Assembly (NCBI RefSeq): GCF_026151205.1
Contig: NC_087073.1
Span: 4,547,001 to 4,611,000, forward strand
DNA length: 64,000 nt
Direction: 5' to 3'
Source: Bolinopsis microptera
Lineage: Eukaryota > Ctenophora > Tentaculata > Lobata > Bolinopsidae
Position numbers and translations under genes: made by a program. Below are positions 49,901 through 59,424 of this stretch, one piece after another; the first letter of the stretch is position 1, and the number at the start of each line of letters is the position of its first letter. The notes under the pieces are model-generated. The model was not told where the DNA came from. It searched no databases and saw only the letters and a list, made by a program, of their open reading frames with translations.

Positions 49901-52900
49901 TGCATTGTCCTGTAATGTTATAAATGTGATGTTATCAATATCAGTAGTTTCAAACAATCGACAGTTTCTTGTTTAACATTACAGTTTAATCTCTACTAGA
50001 ATGGTAAAATGATACCAAACTGTTGACTTTCGACTACAACCTAGGAATTTTAAACAAGACGAATATGGTATTGAACACCTAGACCCTGGACAGTGTTAGA
50101 GCGGATTATAAACACCCTAATGCCCCCTGAGGGAGTAGCCTATAAACACGAGTCTGTCAGGCGGGTGTAGCCTATAAACACGAGCCTGTCAGGCGGGTGT
50201 AGCCTATAAACACGAGCCTGTCAGGCGGGTGTAGCCTATAAACACAAGCCTGTCAGGCCGCAGGCGGGTGTAGCCTATAAACACGAGCCTGTCAGGCGGG
50301 TGTAGCCTATAAACACAAGCCTGTCAGGCGGGTGTAGCCTATAAACACGAGCCTGTCAGGCGGGTGTAGCCTATAAACACAAGCCTGTCAGGCGGGTGTA
50401 GCCTATAAACACGAGCCTGTCAGGCGGGTGTAGCCTATAAACACGAGCCTGTCAGGCGGGTGTAGCCTATAAACACAAGCCTGTCAGGCGGGTGTAGCCT
50501 ATAAACACGAGCCTGTCAGGCGGGTGTAGCCTATAAACACGAGCCTGTCAGGCGGGTGTAGCCTATAAACACGAGCCTGTCAGGCGGGTGTTGCCTATAA
50601 ACACGAGCCTTTCAGGCGGGTGTTTACTTGTCTGAGTATAACAGATAATAAGAAGTGGTTTATAAATATGTAGATATACATGTGTATATTATACAGATAA
50701 CACATCTACTGTATATAATACTAGTGTAACCCGGCCTACGGCCGGGATTTCACTGCCGCAGTTAAAAAGGGTAGGAGTAATTACCCGCTGAGTCAAAACC
50801 CGCATTAGGTGACCCAATAGTTTCTTAAACAATAATCTCATAATCAGTTATTTCTTGTGGATAATTAAGTCATTATTAGCCATGAGGCACCACACTCCAT
50901 GATCATAAGGTCTGAACACCGAGTATTACACCTCATCACTCCCGTCTTGAACCGCTTTCTATTTTTATTTAAATCGTTATAGAAATTAACCCTTGTTAAC
51001 TCCGCACCACACCCGCATATTATATTTGAAAACACGCATAACATTGTCGTATGAACTCTCTCTCTCTCTCTCTCTCTCTGCAGTCCAAACAGACCCCAAA
51101 CACTAACAGTCCCCCCTCCCCTAATAAGCTTAAGGTATAACATTACAGCGAATCTTCCAGGCTAATCCAATTATGACGCTACTTAAATGCAGCTATAACA
51201 TATTACACAGTAATGAGAGAGAGAGAGCAAGCCCCGTAACTCTTGCCGTTCTGCTCACGCAATTTTATGTAACATTTGTGGTACAAAACCATCAATTAAA
51301 CCACTTACCATTGGCCGATTTTTAAAAAAATTTCCTATGGGCTTCATCAGAGTTTTGTCGACACTATACCGAAAAAATCAGTCCCGTAACTCTTACCGTT
51401 TTTTTTGTATAACCGACCGGAAATTACACACGGACAGACAGACAGACAGACACACACACACACACACACACATTCTGGTGTTATTAAGGTGATACACTCT
51501 ATAGACTGGAGATATGTTATTGTGCTTTTAAGTAGAGTGGTATGGTTACTACTATACAGCTTTATACCAGATTAGATTAAAAACAGCATAATAAATACAC
51601 GCAACATTGAATAATAATCACTACAATTACAATGCACCTTCAATTACAATGTACCACATTACACTGTAGGTCTACAGAACCAAATAAAACGTACAAAAAC
51701 ATTAGAAATTGAACACCAATTTGCTAACAGATTTTACAGTGAACTAATCTAAAAACAAAACTTCAAGTACTTTTTAAGACTTTCCTAATTAGACGCTAGC
51801 CACTCAAGGGAATCTTGCTGTGCGCACAATCTTAAAATTTAATTTGTAAACTGTAAAGTGAGATAACCTATTAAACACGTTGTGAGGGTGACATCTTTTT
51901 TCTAATGCCACGAACTGAAATTGAAAATATAAAACAAATTGTAGCCAACAATAAGGCAGAATTTTAAAGAGAAGCACAATACCTGCTATCGTATATAGCC
52001 TGAACTTGTCTCTGACTAAGATAGAAAGGTAGAGCAGTTTCTTGGTATCTACTAGGTCCATGATCCACCAGACTGGTAGGTTTTATTAACACATCCAGCT
52101 CCTCGTAGAACGGCAGGTCTTTAAATGAGACGTCAGGGAGTACTGGAACTTGAGCCTGGGTTTCGCGGAATGTTAGAATTACTAAATATATTATTTCCTA
52201 CTGATTAAATATAATAATAAGTAGATCCTCTGTTATTCAAGCTGATAGATTGAGTGGTAAGGAAACGGAGAGACCTAAACGTGCGTTAATTTATTCTGAT
52301 AAAGCCAGCACTTTATCAGCTCGTACCTTATCAGCAGTGGAGTCAGTAGAGGAATAACCTCCAGAAGTGCTAGGATAACCATTAGTGCGCGGCCCTGTGG
52401 TAGGGCTGGTCTGTACTGCGCCTGAGGTCTCCGCACAATCCCCCTCTGTAGACAAGATGTTACTGAACGCACACACCGCACTATATTTGCTCTCTGAGGG
52501 TGTGTGTCTGTCAGTCTGTTTGTTTGTTTTACTTTTCAGCGCGCCCAGCTTGACACACAATAACGGCAGCACTACGAGAAAGGGACAGCTCTCAAGATTT
52601 GTGTGAAGCTAATGCCTAATAGCCAGCTTGTTGAGAAGTCCGACCCAAATACTTGATAGCTAGATGGTAGCGTATAATTGACAAATATAACATTACATTG
52701 CTATTGTATGCGGGACATGGGAACTCTTACTTTTATCACGTATAGTTATAGCTACATAGAAACTACAATTAACAAACAGATATATTAATTATGTAAGCTT
52801 AACAAATCAAATATGTAACCTTACAACCGAACTAGTAGTAACCGATAATTGGCTTTAAGCTCCTTCATAAATGTTTTATTGTATTTAAAATCAGGATATT

Positions 52901-55254
52901 ACTTATGAATCACCCTGTGCAGCAGTTGTGTGACCAAGATAAGGAATCTGCATAATAACTTTGCAATGTTTGCACGTTTAATAATATGCAATTCTAGCCC
53001 TTACAGTTTCTTTTTGCGGTTTGCATTAATTAACCTACCCTTGGCCTTGCCTAGCCTGTTCAACAGAGTCCAATATAGGCACACTAGGATAAATACCTCC
53101 GGGCCGGTTTCACATTTCAATCTATTTAATGGCAACTGTTATAACAAAAATATTATTGTAAATTTTCCAATACTTAAATAATATATACTGCAATATAATA
53201 GACCATGAAGTTAGAACCCGTTAACCTGAATGCTGCTTAGGTCTTATATGGTGGTATATTAAGCCCCAACATACAGTTTTTGAACTTTGTTAAATGATTT
53301 AGACTGAATTGCGGCAAATTCTCCAGGCAGAATTCTGTGCCAAACCTTCCTGTCCCAGCAGAATACAATTGAGAAATCAATTTATATCAGCTGACTGAGT
53401 GACCATAATCCATATAATGCTAGAATAATTTAGATGATGGCAAAGGAAGATTTGTATGAATTCTAGAAAGTAAGAACAAGTTTGGTATTTCAATGAGCGA
53501 CTGATGAGTTTTAAAATCTACTTTTTGTACAAGCTTTCAAGAAGATGTGTGCACCACTATATCACACCAGATTAGTAAGGGCAGATGGAATTCAAGATTT
53601 TATGTAAAAGTCATGTCGTAGTCACCCTATGTTGTCTTCAGAGAATGTCAAGTTATCATTTGAAATTGTGAAGTTAACTAAAACAAGACACACTAAAATG
53701 TACCTCGATACGATACTGAGAACACCAATCACATTTAAGCACACAACTAAGAAAGACATGATCACTGATGTATAGGTCAGCACGAGTAAATGTTAGACTG
53801 CCAACTCAGCTTTATGAACAGCACTCATCACACAGGGTGGCCCAAAAGTAACTATCCACACGCAACCCTTTAATAACTCACTTTATTCGTGTCAGAATTT
53901 CACAAAAATTTCAGAGAATATAGATATGGGTCAAACTTAGACTTCCTGAAATTTTCGTAAAATTTCATCGATTACAGAGGGTGTGGCACGCCACTCCCTC
54001 TTTATCTCTATTGCCACCATAAAGTGAGAACGTTTTAAGTTAGGAACTCCAAAATTGCCAGACACATTTGGTTTGATAATTGAAGTGCTTTCCCAAAATT
54101 TCAAGTTGGCTGTTTACAACTAAGCCGAGTTATGACCCTTTTAAGATCTTGCGGATATGTGATCCCGGCACTTAATCACTGATTTCGTCACCCAATCAGT
54201 GATCTCATCGGGAGCTATTCACTAGCGGGCAATAATGAACCTCATTAGGCGCTACCGAGCATGTTGGGGGATGACGATCTGATCACTTTATGTGAATACT
54301 GATTGTGACTTTCCTTAAAATCAAAGAAATTTGCGTTATAGCACTTCTGTTGCTGTCCTATGATCATGTATCTGCCAGATCTTAAAATGGTCACAACTCA
54401 GCTTAGATGTAAACAAGCAACTTGAAATTTTGGGAAAGCACTTCAATTATCAAACCAAATGTGTCTGGAAATTTTGGAGTTCCTAACTCAAAACGTTCTC
54501 ACTTTATGGTGGCAATGGAGATAAAGACGGAGTGGCGTGCCACACCCTCTGTAATTGATGAAATTTTACGAAGATTTCAGGAAATCTAAGTTTGACCCAT
54601 ATCTATATTCTCTGAAATTTTTGTGAAATTCTGACACGAATAACGTAAGTTATTAAAGGGTTGCATGTGGATAGTTACTTTTGGGCCACCCTGTACATTA
54701 GCACAAAGCTGATAAAAGTATTAAAAGGTCTCACCAGTGGTAGGAGGTAATGGAATGCAGTTTGCATCCTGCATTCCTCCAACTATCTGCATCTGGCGGC
54801 TGGGGTACCTTCTGTTGTACAGATCACGTATAGAGGATGCCACTTTGCAGTCTTTTGATACATCGTTGATGTTCTTTACAAGATATAGTGCACGTGAGAG
54901 CAGCTCTTGTTTTCTGCCCACACGGGATCTGTTACACATGCTCATCAACTGCTGCAGTTCTTGTACTCGGAAATTAGTCACCATTCTCTGAAATTATAAC
55001 AAGGCATGAGTCAAGACTCAATAATTGGAGTATTCTAGAAATGTTCTTTGTAAAACTAGTTAGTGCAAATCGTTGTGTACTTCCATCAAAGGCAGTGTTA
55101 TTACCTTAAATATCTTCAAATTAATATGTAATCATAACCAGCCACATGTAGTGAAAGGTGAAGGAAGCTTTTTACTACAACTTTAAAAACATACCCTAAG
55201 AACTTCTTTTTCGATGGCTTGACTGTTCCTCAAAGGCTTGTCTGCGCTATTCAT
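37036..55254 (-). CDS. PIAS: PIAS-family E3 SUMO-protein ligase, C-terminus not found
   Basis: Nuclear ligase that moves SUMO from UBC9 to transcription factors and other targets. Exons in transcript order: 55254-55195, 54987-54735, 52445-52327, 52155-51983, 49909-49756, 45262-45038, 44684-44523, 44301-44133, 43784-43674, 39323-39248, 37139-37036 (then GTAAGC, so it continues). All phases join, giving about 535 residues. SAP domain: about 20-60 ([19 protein letters not shown]). PINIT domain: about 155-335 ([41 protein letters not shown]). SP-RING: about 375-445, with TCSHLQCFD and WQCPVCD supplying the zinc-binding Cys/His. An acidic SUMO-interacting motif, [12 protein letters not shown], lies near 490. 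A Ser-rich linker (43784-43674) separates the last two. The ATG was chosen because MNSADKPLR joins in phase to the SAP exon. No paralogue is specified. Confidence 0.93.
37147..37328. repeat. 26-base tandem array at a PIAS 3' splice site
   Basis: Seven copies of a 26-base unit (on the minus strand TTTATTAACTCTAATTATGA plus CCTATG). The last unit runs straight into TTTCAG, the acceptor of the PIAS exon at 37139. Each unit contains TTAAC and CTAAT, both branch-point-like. Confidence 0.88.
37387..37898. mobile_element. 512-bp fold-back element with TTAA target duplication
   Basis: Arms of roughly 240 bp are near-complementary from GGCGGCCGGGTCTACATG on the left to CATGTAGACCCCCCCGGCC on the right. 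TTAA flanks both ends (37383-37386, 37899-37902), as for piggyBac-type insertion. Another partial copy, one arm only, is at about 56310-56550. Open frames inside are arm translation, not a gene. Confidence 0.8.
38757..39180. mobile_element. MITE with CGGACATAATTAT ends
   Basis: The left end CGGACATAATTATCACGG mirrors the right end GCGTGAATAATTATGTCCG. Inside are further GGTCCGTGAATAAT and TTAGCGTGAATGATTATGTCCG blocks. It lies in a PIAS intron, about 70 bases beyond the donor at 39248. Confidence 0.6.
40020..40085 (-). repeat. tRNA-like fragment (A-box end only)
   Basis: On the minus strand GCGGAGGTAGCGCAACTGG, followed by TTAACGCGTTATCACGA, resembles the 5' half of a tRNA with its A box. 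No matching 3' half with a B box follows within 150 bases, so it is a SINE remnant, not a tRNA gene. Confidence 0.45.
41743..41982 (-). CDS. Small putative secreted protein in a PIAS intron
   Basis: A 79-residue frame with its own ATG and TAG and no intron. It begins with a convincing signal peptide ([20 protein letters not shown], then VAIS), with cleavage likely near residue 24. The mature part, about 55 residues, holds one Cys, Gly/Ser/Thr-rich stretches and ends [11 protein letters not shown]. It lies on the same strand as PIAS, in the intron between 43674 and 39323. I recognise no family. It could be a first exon of a larger gene or a chance frame. Confidence 0.4.
   Translation of the reverse strand: MHSRVYSLLLSTLTVLVCNCVAISGYDITCALLTYSGGDVTMHVAATSSGITNFISGSGDTNNGDLPRPEWRFVEVEIG
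42785..43212. repeat. Minisatellite of CRE-like TGACGTCA units
   Basis: About 18 units of 22-27 bases alternate the spacers CTATGCATGTCGCG and CAATGCAATGTATGTCGCG. By my count twelve units carry the perfect palindrome TGACGTCA, and others carry TGAAGTCA, TGACGTTA or TGAGGTCA. It lies in a PIAS intron, about 460 bases beyond the donor at 43674. Confidence 0.88.
43371..43672. repeat. 11-base minisatellite next to a PIAS 5' splice site
   Basis: Roughly 27 copies of TGACTGGTTAC or TGACTGGTAAC, with TGACAGGTTAC variants. On the minus strand the array begins within five bases of the donor CACCAG|GTCTGT of the exon at 43674-43784. Confidence 0.88.
44860..45036. repeat. TA-rich degenerate tandem repeat
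   Basis: Repeats of the TATATACTATACATTGTACAG kind, including a duplicated block of about 55 bases, run up to the donor of the PIAS exon at 45038. A related segment occurs at 45855-45915. It is low-complexity; Tyr/Ile-rich frames are artefacts. Confidence 0.7.
45286..45648. mobile_element. piggyBac-like non-autonomous element, TTAA flanked
   Basis: Perfect 14-bp inverted ends GGCATCATGTAGCC and GGCTACATGATGCC, each bordered by TTAA (45282-45285 and 45649-45652). Inside are CGACAAACCCC tandem repeats, in two orientations around 45375, and a 30-base A run. It lies 20 bases upstream of the acceptor of the PIAS exon at 45262. Frames running through it are artefacts. Confidence 0.85.
45969..46031. 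repeat. Short tandem repeat TAATGGTAACTTTACTGTAAG
   Basis: Three copies of a 21-base unit, the last one imperfect (AGAGGTACGG). It lies in a PIAS intron and I infer no function. Confidence 0.8.
46736..46921. repeat. GA / CA / CCCA compound microsatellite
   Basis: GAGAGAG (46742-46760), then about 43 CA units, about 10 CCCA units, then CA again. Four-way frames of His-Thr and Cys-Val runs across it are artefacts. Confidence 0.95.
47146..47548. mobile_element. MITE with GGGGGGAGCCAAGTGGATA ends, copy 2
   Basis: Second copy of the 22208-22586 family, inverted relative to it, with the same inner GTGCCCAGAAATT and TCTACAAATA blocks. The 7-bp target duplication TCCATAG flanks it (47139-47145, 47549-47555). 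It lies in a PIAS intron. Confidence 0.88.
48053..48360. mobile_element. MITE with AACCGGCTAATAA ends
   Basis: Left: AATAGGTACAATAG, a 19-base G run, then GCCAACCGGCTAATAA. Right, mirrored: TTATTAGCCGGTTAGC and CCTATTTGTCTATTG. Inner CCGGCTGTTA / TAACAGCC blocks are also inverted. Confidence 0.6.
48985..49253 (-). mobile_element. tRNA-derived SINE, copy 2
   Basis: On the minus strand the head GGCCAGGTAGCGTAGTTGG contains an A box, and GCGAGTTCGAATCCCACTGC contains a B box. The cloverleaf is too imperfect for a functional tRNA. The downstream body shares ordered blocks with 17690-17900. It lies in a PIAS intron. Confidence 0.7.
49618..49752. repeat. 10-base minisatellite next to a PIAS 5' splice site
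   Basis: About 13 copies of AGTAACTGAT. On the minus strand the array begins four bases after the donor TTTCAGT|GTGAGT of the PINIT exon at 49756-49909. Confidence 0.9.
50105..50628. repeat. 32-base minisatellite, about 15 copies
   Basis: Near-identical 32-base units with GCGGGTGTAGCCTATAAAC followed by ACGAGCCTGTCAG. Variation is mostly A/G at one site. There are no unique spacers, so it is not a CRISPR. It lies in a PIAS intron and is more GC-rich than its surroundings. Confidence 0.93.
53833..54693. mobile_element. 861-bp fold-back DNA transposon, mariner-like ends
   Basis: Two arms of about 400 bases are near-complementary, starting CAGGGTGGCCCAAAAGTAA and ending mirrored at 54693. The CAGGGTGGCCCAAAAGT end type is typical of Tc1/mariner relatives, but no transposase is present. 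Its end is 42 bases from the donor of the PIAS SAP exon (54735). Confidence 0.75.
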
Positions 55255-55304
55255 TTTTGATAAGATGCTAGGATATAATTAAGAATTAGAATAAAAACTG
55301 TGTA

Positions 55305-56181
55305 CCTTACTCGGGAATATTATAGCGGGTTAATTTATGACTGGGAAAATTAATAACCGGGAAAAATATGGCGGAATTTCCCAAAACCCGCCAAATTATC
55401 CCGGTCATGTATTTACCGGTGGCCGACCTTTCAAGTTTTTTTTTCAGAGGTCAACAAATTTTCAACCGAAATTTCTGTTTTTGTTACTTGTTAAAGAAGT
55501 TATTTCAATTTACAGTTACTGATATTACTCAGAAATAGAAAAAAAGACACGTCTAGTATTTAAAGGAAAATAAATCTATAGCAATAATAAGTCAAATCTT
55601 CATTAAAGCGTATTCTCATTCTCATTATCGCTAATGTCCCCTCCATTATCATTATTGATATCCCCCTGCTGCTGACCGTCAAATTCGAAGTTGTATTGTT
55701 GTCTTAACAAGACTTTCATTTTGTCCGCTAATGGGGCTACTGCTCTGAAGGTCAGCCGGAGCTTAATTTCCTGCCCACCGCTTGGTATTGGGGAACGTCT
55801 TGGCTTTGCATCTTCAACTGCTCCAGTAATCAATCCACCGTGGACCATGAAATAGTGGCACAGTTTACTCACTTCATGGGCAAGAAAAGTGAGAATCACG
55901 GTCCACCCTGAAATCTGATTTCTATAACCAAATTGTGATTTTTATAACGAAATTATGGTAGCAACCGCCAATAAAGTTACAGCCCTCCATCCACTGCTTC
56001 AAAAGTCTTATCTAGCACATATGAGACTTCAGGTAAAATATGATGATCACCACCCCCTTGGAACCCCATAATCTGAGTCGGCGGGTTTTTTTATGACTGG
56101 TAAAATTTTTGACCGGGAAAAATATGGCGGAATCTTCCAAAACCCACCACTTTATCCCGGTTATAATAATCCCGAGTAAGG
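55305..56181. mobile_element. TA-flanked element with conserved reading frame, copy 1
   Basis: Ends CCTTACTCGGGAATATTATA and its mirror are bordered by TA (55303-55304, 56182-56183). A second inverted pair, built on GGGAAAAATATGGCGGAAT, lies inside each end. A 99-codon minus-strand frame (55603-55899) ends at a stop and is conserved in the copy at 63525-64000. It begins 51 bases upstream of the PIAS ATG, so it overlaps the probable promoter or 5' untranslated region. Confidence 0.75.
55603..55899 (-). CDS. Element-borne ORF of unknown function
   Basis: A frame with FLAHEVSKLCHYFMVHGGLI, then a basic stretch KPRRSPIPSGGQEIKLRLTF, and a very acidic Asn/Asp tail ending DNENENTL. No upstream ATG is obvious in the frame; the first codons read VILTFLAHEV. 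It is repeated at 63803-64000 with a two-codon insertion and otherwise the same translation. I do not recognise the family. It may be a captured host exon or the end of an element-encoded protein. Confidence 0.4.
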   Translation of the reverse strand: MILTFLAHEVSKLCHYFMVHGGLITGAVEDAKPRRSPIPSGGQEIKLRLTFRAVAPLADKMKVLLRQQYNFEFDGQQQGDINNDNGGDISDNENENTL

Positions 56182-56309
56182 TACCCACAAAAAAACAATT
56201 ATATCAATATTAAAATATTAATTTTAAAAATCATCAAAAAACGAGGTTCAAGATTTTCAAAATCGAATAAAATTTTTTTAGAGGCATATCTCAAAATTCT
56301 GGCCTTAGA

Positions 56310-56550
56310 AAATGTCCTTAGAACATATCCTGAAAGTTTTAGGATGATTGCTGAAAAAATGTAGGAGAAGATAGATTGTAAGACTCGATTTTCAGGGTGT
56401 GATTGAAAATCGCTCGAGCAATACAATTACACATAAAGCGCTGACTTTTGATCAGCGATAACTTCAGCTAGGAAAAATATTTTTCCATAGGGCCGAAAGC
56501 AGCTGATAGATATCACTCCCCTCTATCAGAAACAATGAAGACCCCCGGCC
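56310..56550. mobile_element. One arm of the TTAA fold-back family
   Basis: Matches the right half of the element at 37387-37898 (ATCCTGAAAGTT, GGATGATTGCT, AGGAGAAGATAGATT, GATATCACTCCCCTCTATCAG) and ends GGCCCCC followed by TTAA. The left arm is missing. Confidence 0.75.
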
Positions 56551-59198
56551 CCCTTAAAGGAGGAAGTTATAATTGGACAAATAAGGTGATTTTAAAGAAT
56601 ATGACGGTAAAATCTCTAAAAAAGTGTGTTTTTAGAGCATAACGTGCAATTTTATTAAATTTTCTAAATTTTCGCACATTAATAAGACGATTTGATGCCC
56701 TCCTAAGATGCCCCCTTCATTATGCCACTGCAGGGCCCTTCGTTATGCCACTGCTGCACACACAATTTCCAATGAAATGTAAAAGCATTATGAGATTTAC
56801 TGATTCCCAACTTCCTTCAGTAACGCAGACAAATGGCTTTGTTTCAGTCGGCCTTGCTTTGCTCTACCATTGCATGTGCTGGACAGGTTTGTATAAGACT
56901 AAATCATTGGCCAGCAGCTTTAGGATATCTGTTAGTGTCCTGCCATTTTTAATCTCCTGAGTATGTCCCGTCTCCTGGGTATGTCTCGTCCAAACTTTTC
57001 TCCTTGTCAGCAGTACCGATTCGCATGTCTAGGGAGTAGCTACGGATCCATCGGATCTTTATGAAGTAGATGGAGCTAGGATAGATACCTGTGCTAGGAG
57101 CATTTGGTACCCACAGTAAAGGGCATTTTCAGATGTAAGAGTAAATCATGATCAAGCTCCTTCCAATAAGGCTCTTTGATCTCCAGTTTGTATGTACGCT
57201 AGCCATGAAAGGACTGGACTAGCGTTTCGGTATGTGCAAAAGCTTTCAGGCCCGCACATTCCTTGCCCCGTTAATTACCTGTCCTTTTACAACCCAATTA
57301 GCAGTCAAGGACAGTAATTCATACACCTAATGCAATGGGCATTATATTTTCATTGCTATAAATTTGTTGATTCTGTAAAATGTGCAAAAACTAAATTTCT
57401 TGTTTCATTGAAAATTTCTTGTTTCATTGAGAAGAAAAATGCAATACGGAACATTTACACCAACAGAGCTATCTTCAAGAAGCTAGCCGATCAGGTCAAA
57501 GATATAGTGAGGCGATGTCGTTGCTCTTGGAGGAGGAAGAGTATTAAAAAGTAGTAGTGCAGTGAAAATAGCAGATTTAGACATAAACTCAAGAAAACAA
57601 CAAATTTTGAGCCTATACATTGAATTGTCACTGGGCTACATTTGTAACGAAGGGGCTTTTATAAATTCTACTCAGACTTTTACAATTTATTAATTAATTT
57701 TGTTGGCATAAAATTTGTTTCTCTATATCTAACCTTATATGAAAGAGAATCCAATGATAGCTAAGAGGAAGAAGGTTAATATCAAAGGTATTTAGTTGCA
57801 TTTTTTAAAAGTTTGTAATTATATGGTTTTAAAAGTAAATTGTTCATTTTCTGTGAATGTCTTGTTGAGATGCGCAGAGAGGCATTATTTATAATGTTAT
57901 GTTATGTTATGTTATAGCTGGATGCAACGATGACCATTCGGTTGCTGAAATTATCCGTATATACTGTATGAATGACCTTTACTAAAGAGTTTCTTTTTAG
58001 GTGAAACTTCATATGAACCATATTCAATATTATAGTCCATATAAATTAAATGTAACCTACAATAAATATATTTTAAGTTATTTTTAGAAGAAAAGAGAAA
58101 ATTCATTCATATCAAACAATACACACTAATAAATCCAATAATGAAAATCTTAGACACCAAAAATGATAATCTTAGACAACCACAGCACACAAATATATTG
58201 ACTACGATTTCACTGATAAATTAAAATAGTAAAAATTTGAATAAGAATTCCTTGAATTTTTGTTGTTGTCAGAGTTTTTTGTAGGACGAAGCCGCTTCGG
58301 CTGTTCGACGCACTGCACTCATTATCACGGCTACTTCGCTTCGTAAAGATTGTAGTTTATAGCAACAATAATTACAAAAAAAACTACAATCTGGAAAGGC
58401 AAGGCTTTGTCATTTGTCATACGTTGTATGACCCGCCGCGCACGAGTGCGCGGCTCCCCATGTATCGTAGAAACTCCACTATAGTGAAACGACGATGGGG
58501 GTCACGAGTCACGACGTGATACAAGAAAGGCGTTTATCAATAATTTCTGCAATTTCATTACTGGGCCGCGCTCAGCCTGTCATTCCGCCGAATCTCTATT
58601 CGTGTTTATGAATCTCTATTCATGTTTATGAACATGTTAGCTTACTGCAGGCCGCGCTCAGCCTGTCATTCCGCCTAATGTTTATGAACATAATAGCCTG
58701 GGGTCCCCAGGTAAGCCATTTCGAGAAGAAAGCGGCGCGCGCTACTTCGAAGAAATTTAGACGAGTAAAATCCGCCAAGGGTTAGCGAACGAAGTTTTTT
58801 GTATATGGTAGCTTTGCGATCGTCGTGCGAGCTTGCCTGCGCCCTGCGTACGTACGTGCCCTACTAGTTATAACTTTTGGGAGTTTGTCACTCCGCAAAG
58901 TTACTTTGCGCAATATTATGAAATATGAATTAAATTGGTATTGGCGCACGACGCTGAACCGATCAAGTAAATCGTTAATTTCACCATGTACGTATCGAAC
59001 TAGCCAGGCACTAATTGATATTAATTGACGATGTCAATTCTTTGCAGCTCGGCGAGGCCCAGGCAGTAGCGTATTTTGCCGATCTAGCGAGAAGCATGAT
59101 TGAGTGAGTGGCGCATGGTAACGCATAGCGCTACAACATATAATAATATATAATAATATTACAATAATTGATAGCATATTATTTCGAGTATATACTTG
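56551..59198. other. Region upstream of PIAS, without an assigned gene
   Basis: Contains a plus-strand frame at 57427-57556 with a basic end (ADQVKDIVRRCRCSWRRK) that could be a terminal exon but lacks support; a triple TGTTATGTTA run near 57895; a duplicated GGCCGCGCTCAGCCTGTCAT block (58565 and 58651); and GC-rich CGAAGC patches near 58285-58345 of probable repeat origin. Confidence 0.4.
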
Positions 59199-59284
59199 AT
59201 ACTGTATATTAGAAACATGTAACAATAAACATTACAAATCATGATTTGTAATGTTTATTGTTACATGTTTCTAATATACAGTAT
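59199..59284. repeat. 86-base perfect palindrome, no spacer
   Basis: The 43-base arms 59199-59241 and 59242-59284 are exact reverse complements around the centre ATCA|TGAT. The arms contain AGAAACATGTAACAATAAAC. It is AT-rich and could extrude as a cruciform. Confidence 0.93.
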
Positions 59285-59424
59285 GTGCACACGAGCAGAC
59301 AATTGTAAAGGGGGGGGGGGTTAAACCAGCAAAAACAAAGTCAATAATATAGGATAAAATAATTCGTAAATCACCGTGACCTATAATTTCTCCCGAATTA
59401 TTTGGACCGAAATCACTGCAAAAA

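Noticed and set aside
50105-50628. CRISPR-like array
   Set aside because: The units are contiguous with no unique spacers, and the host is a eukaryote; it is a minisatellite.
51055-51480. CT and CA/GACA microsatellites with flanking repeat text (CCCGTAACTCTTACCG)
   Set aside because: Similar short blocks near 46980 and 51230 suggest an old repeat, but borders could not be set, so it is not listed as a feature.
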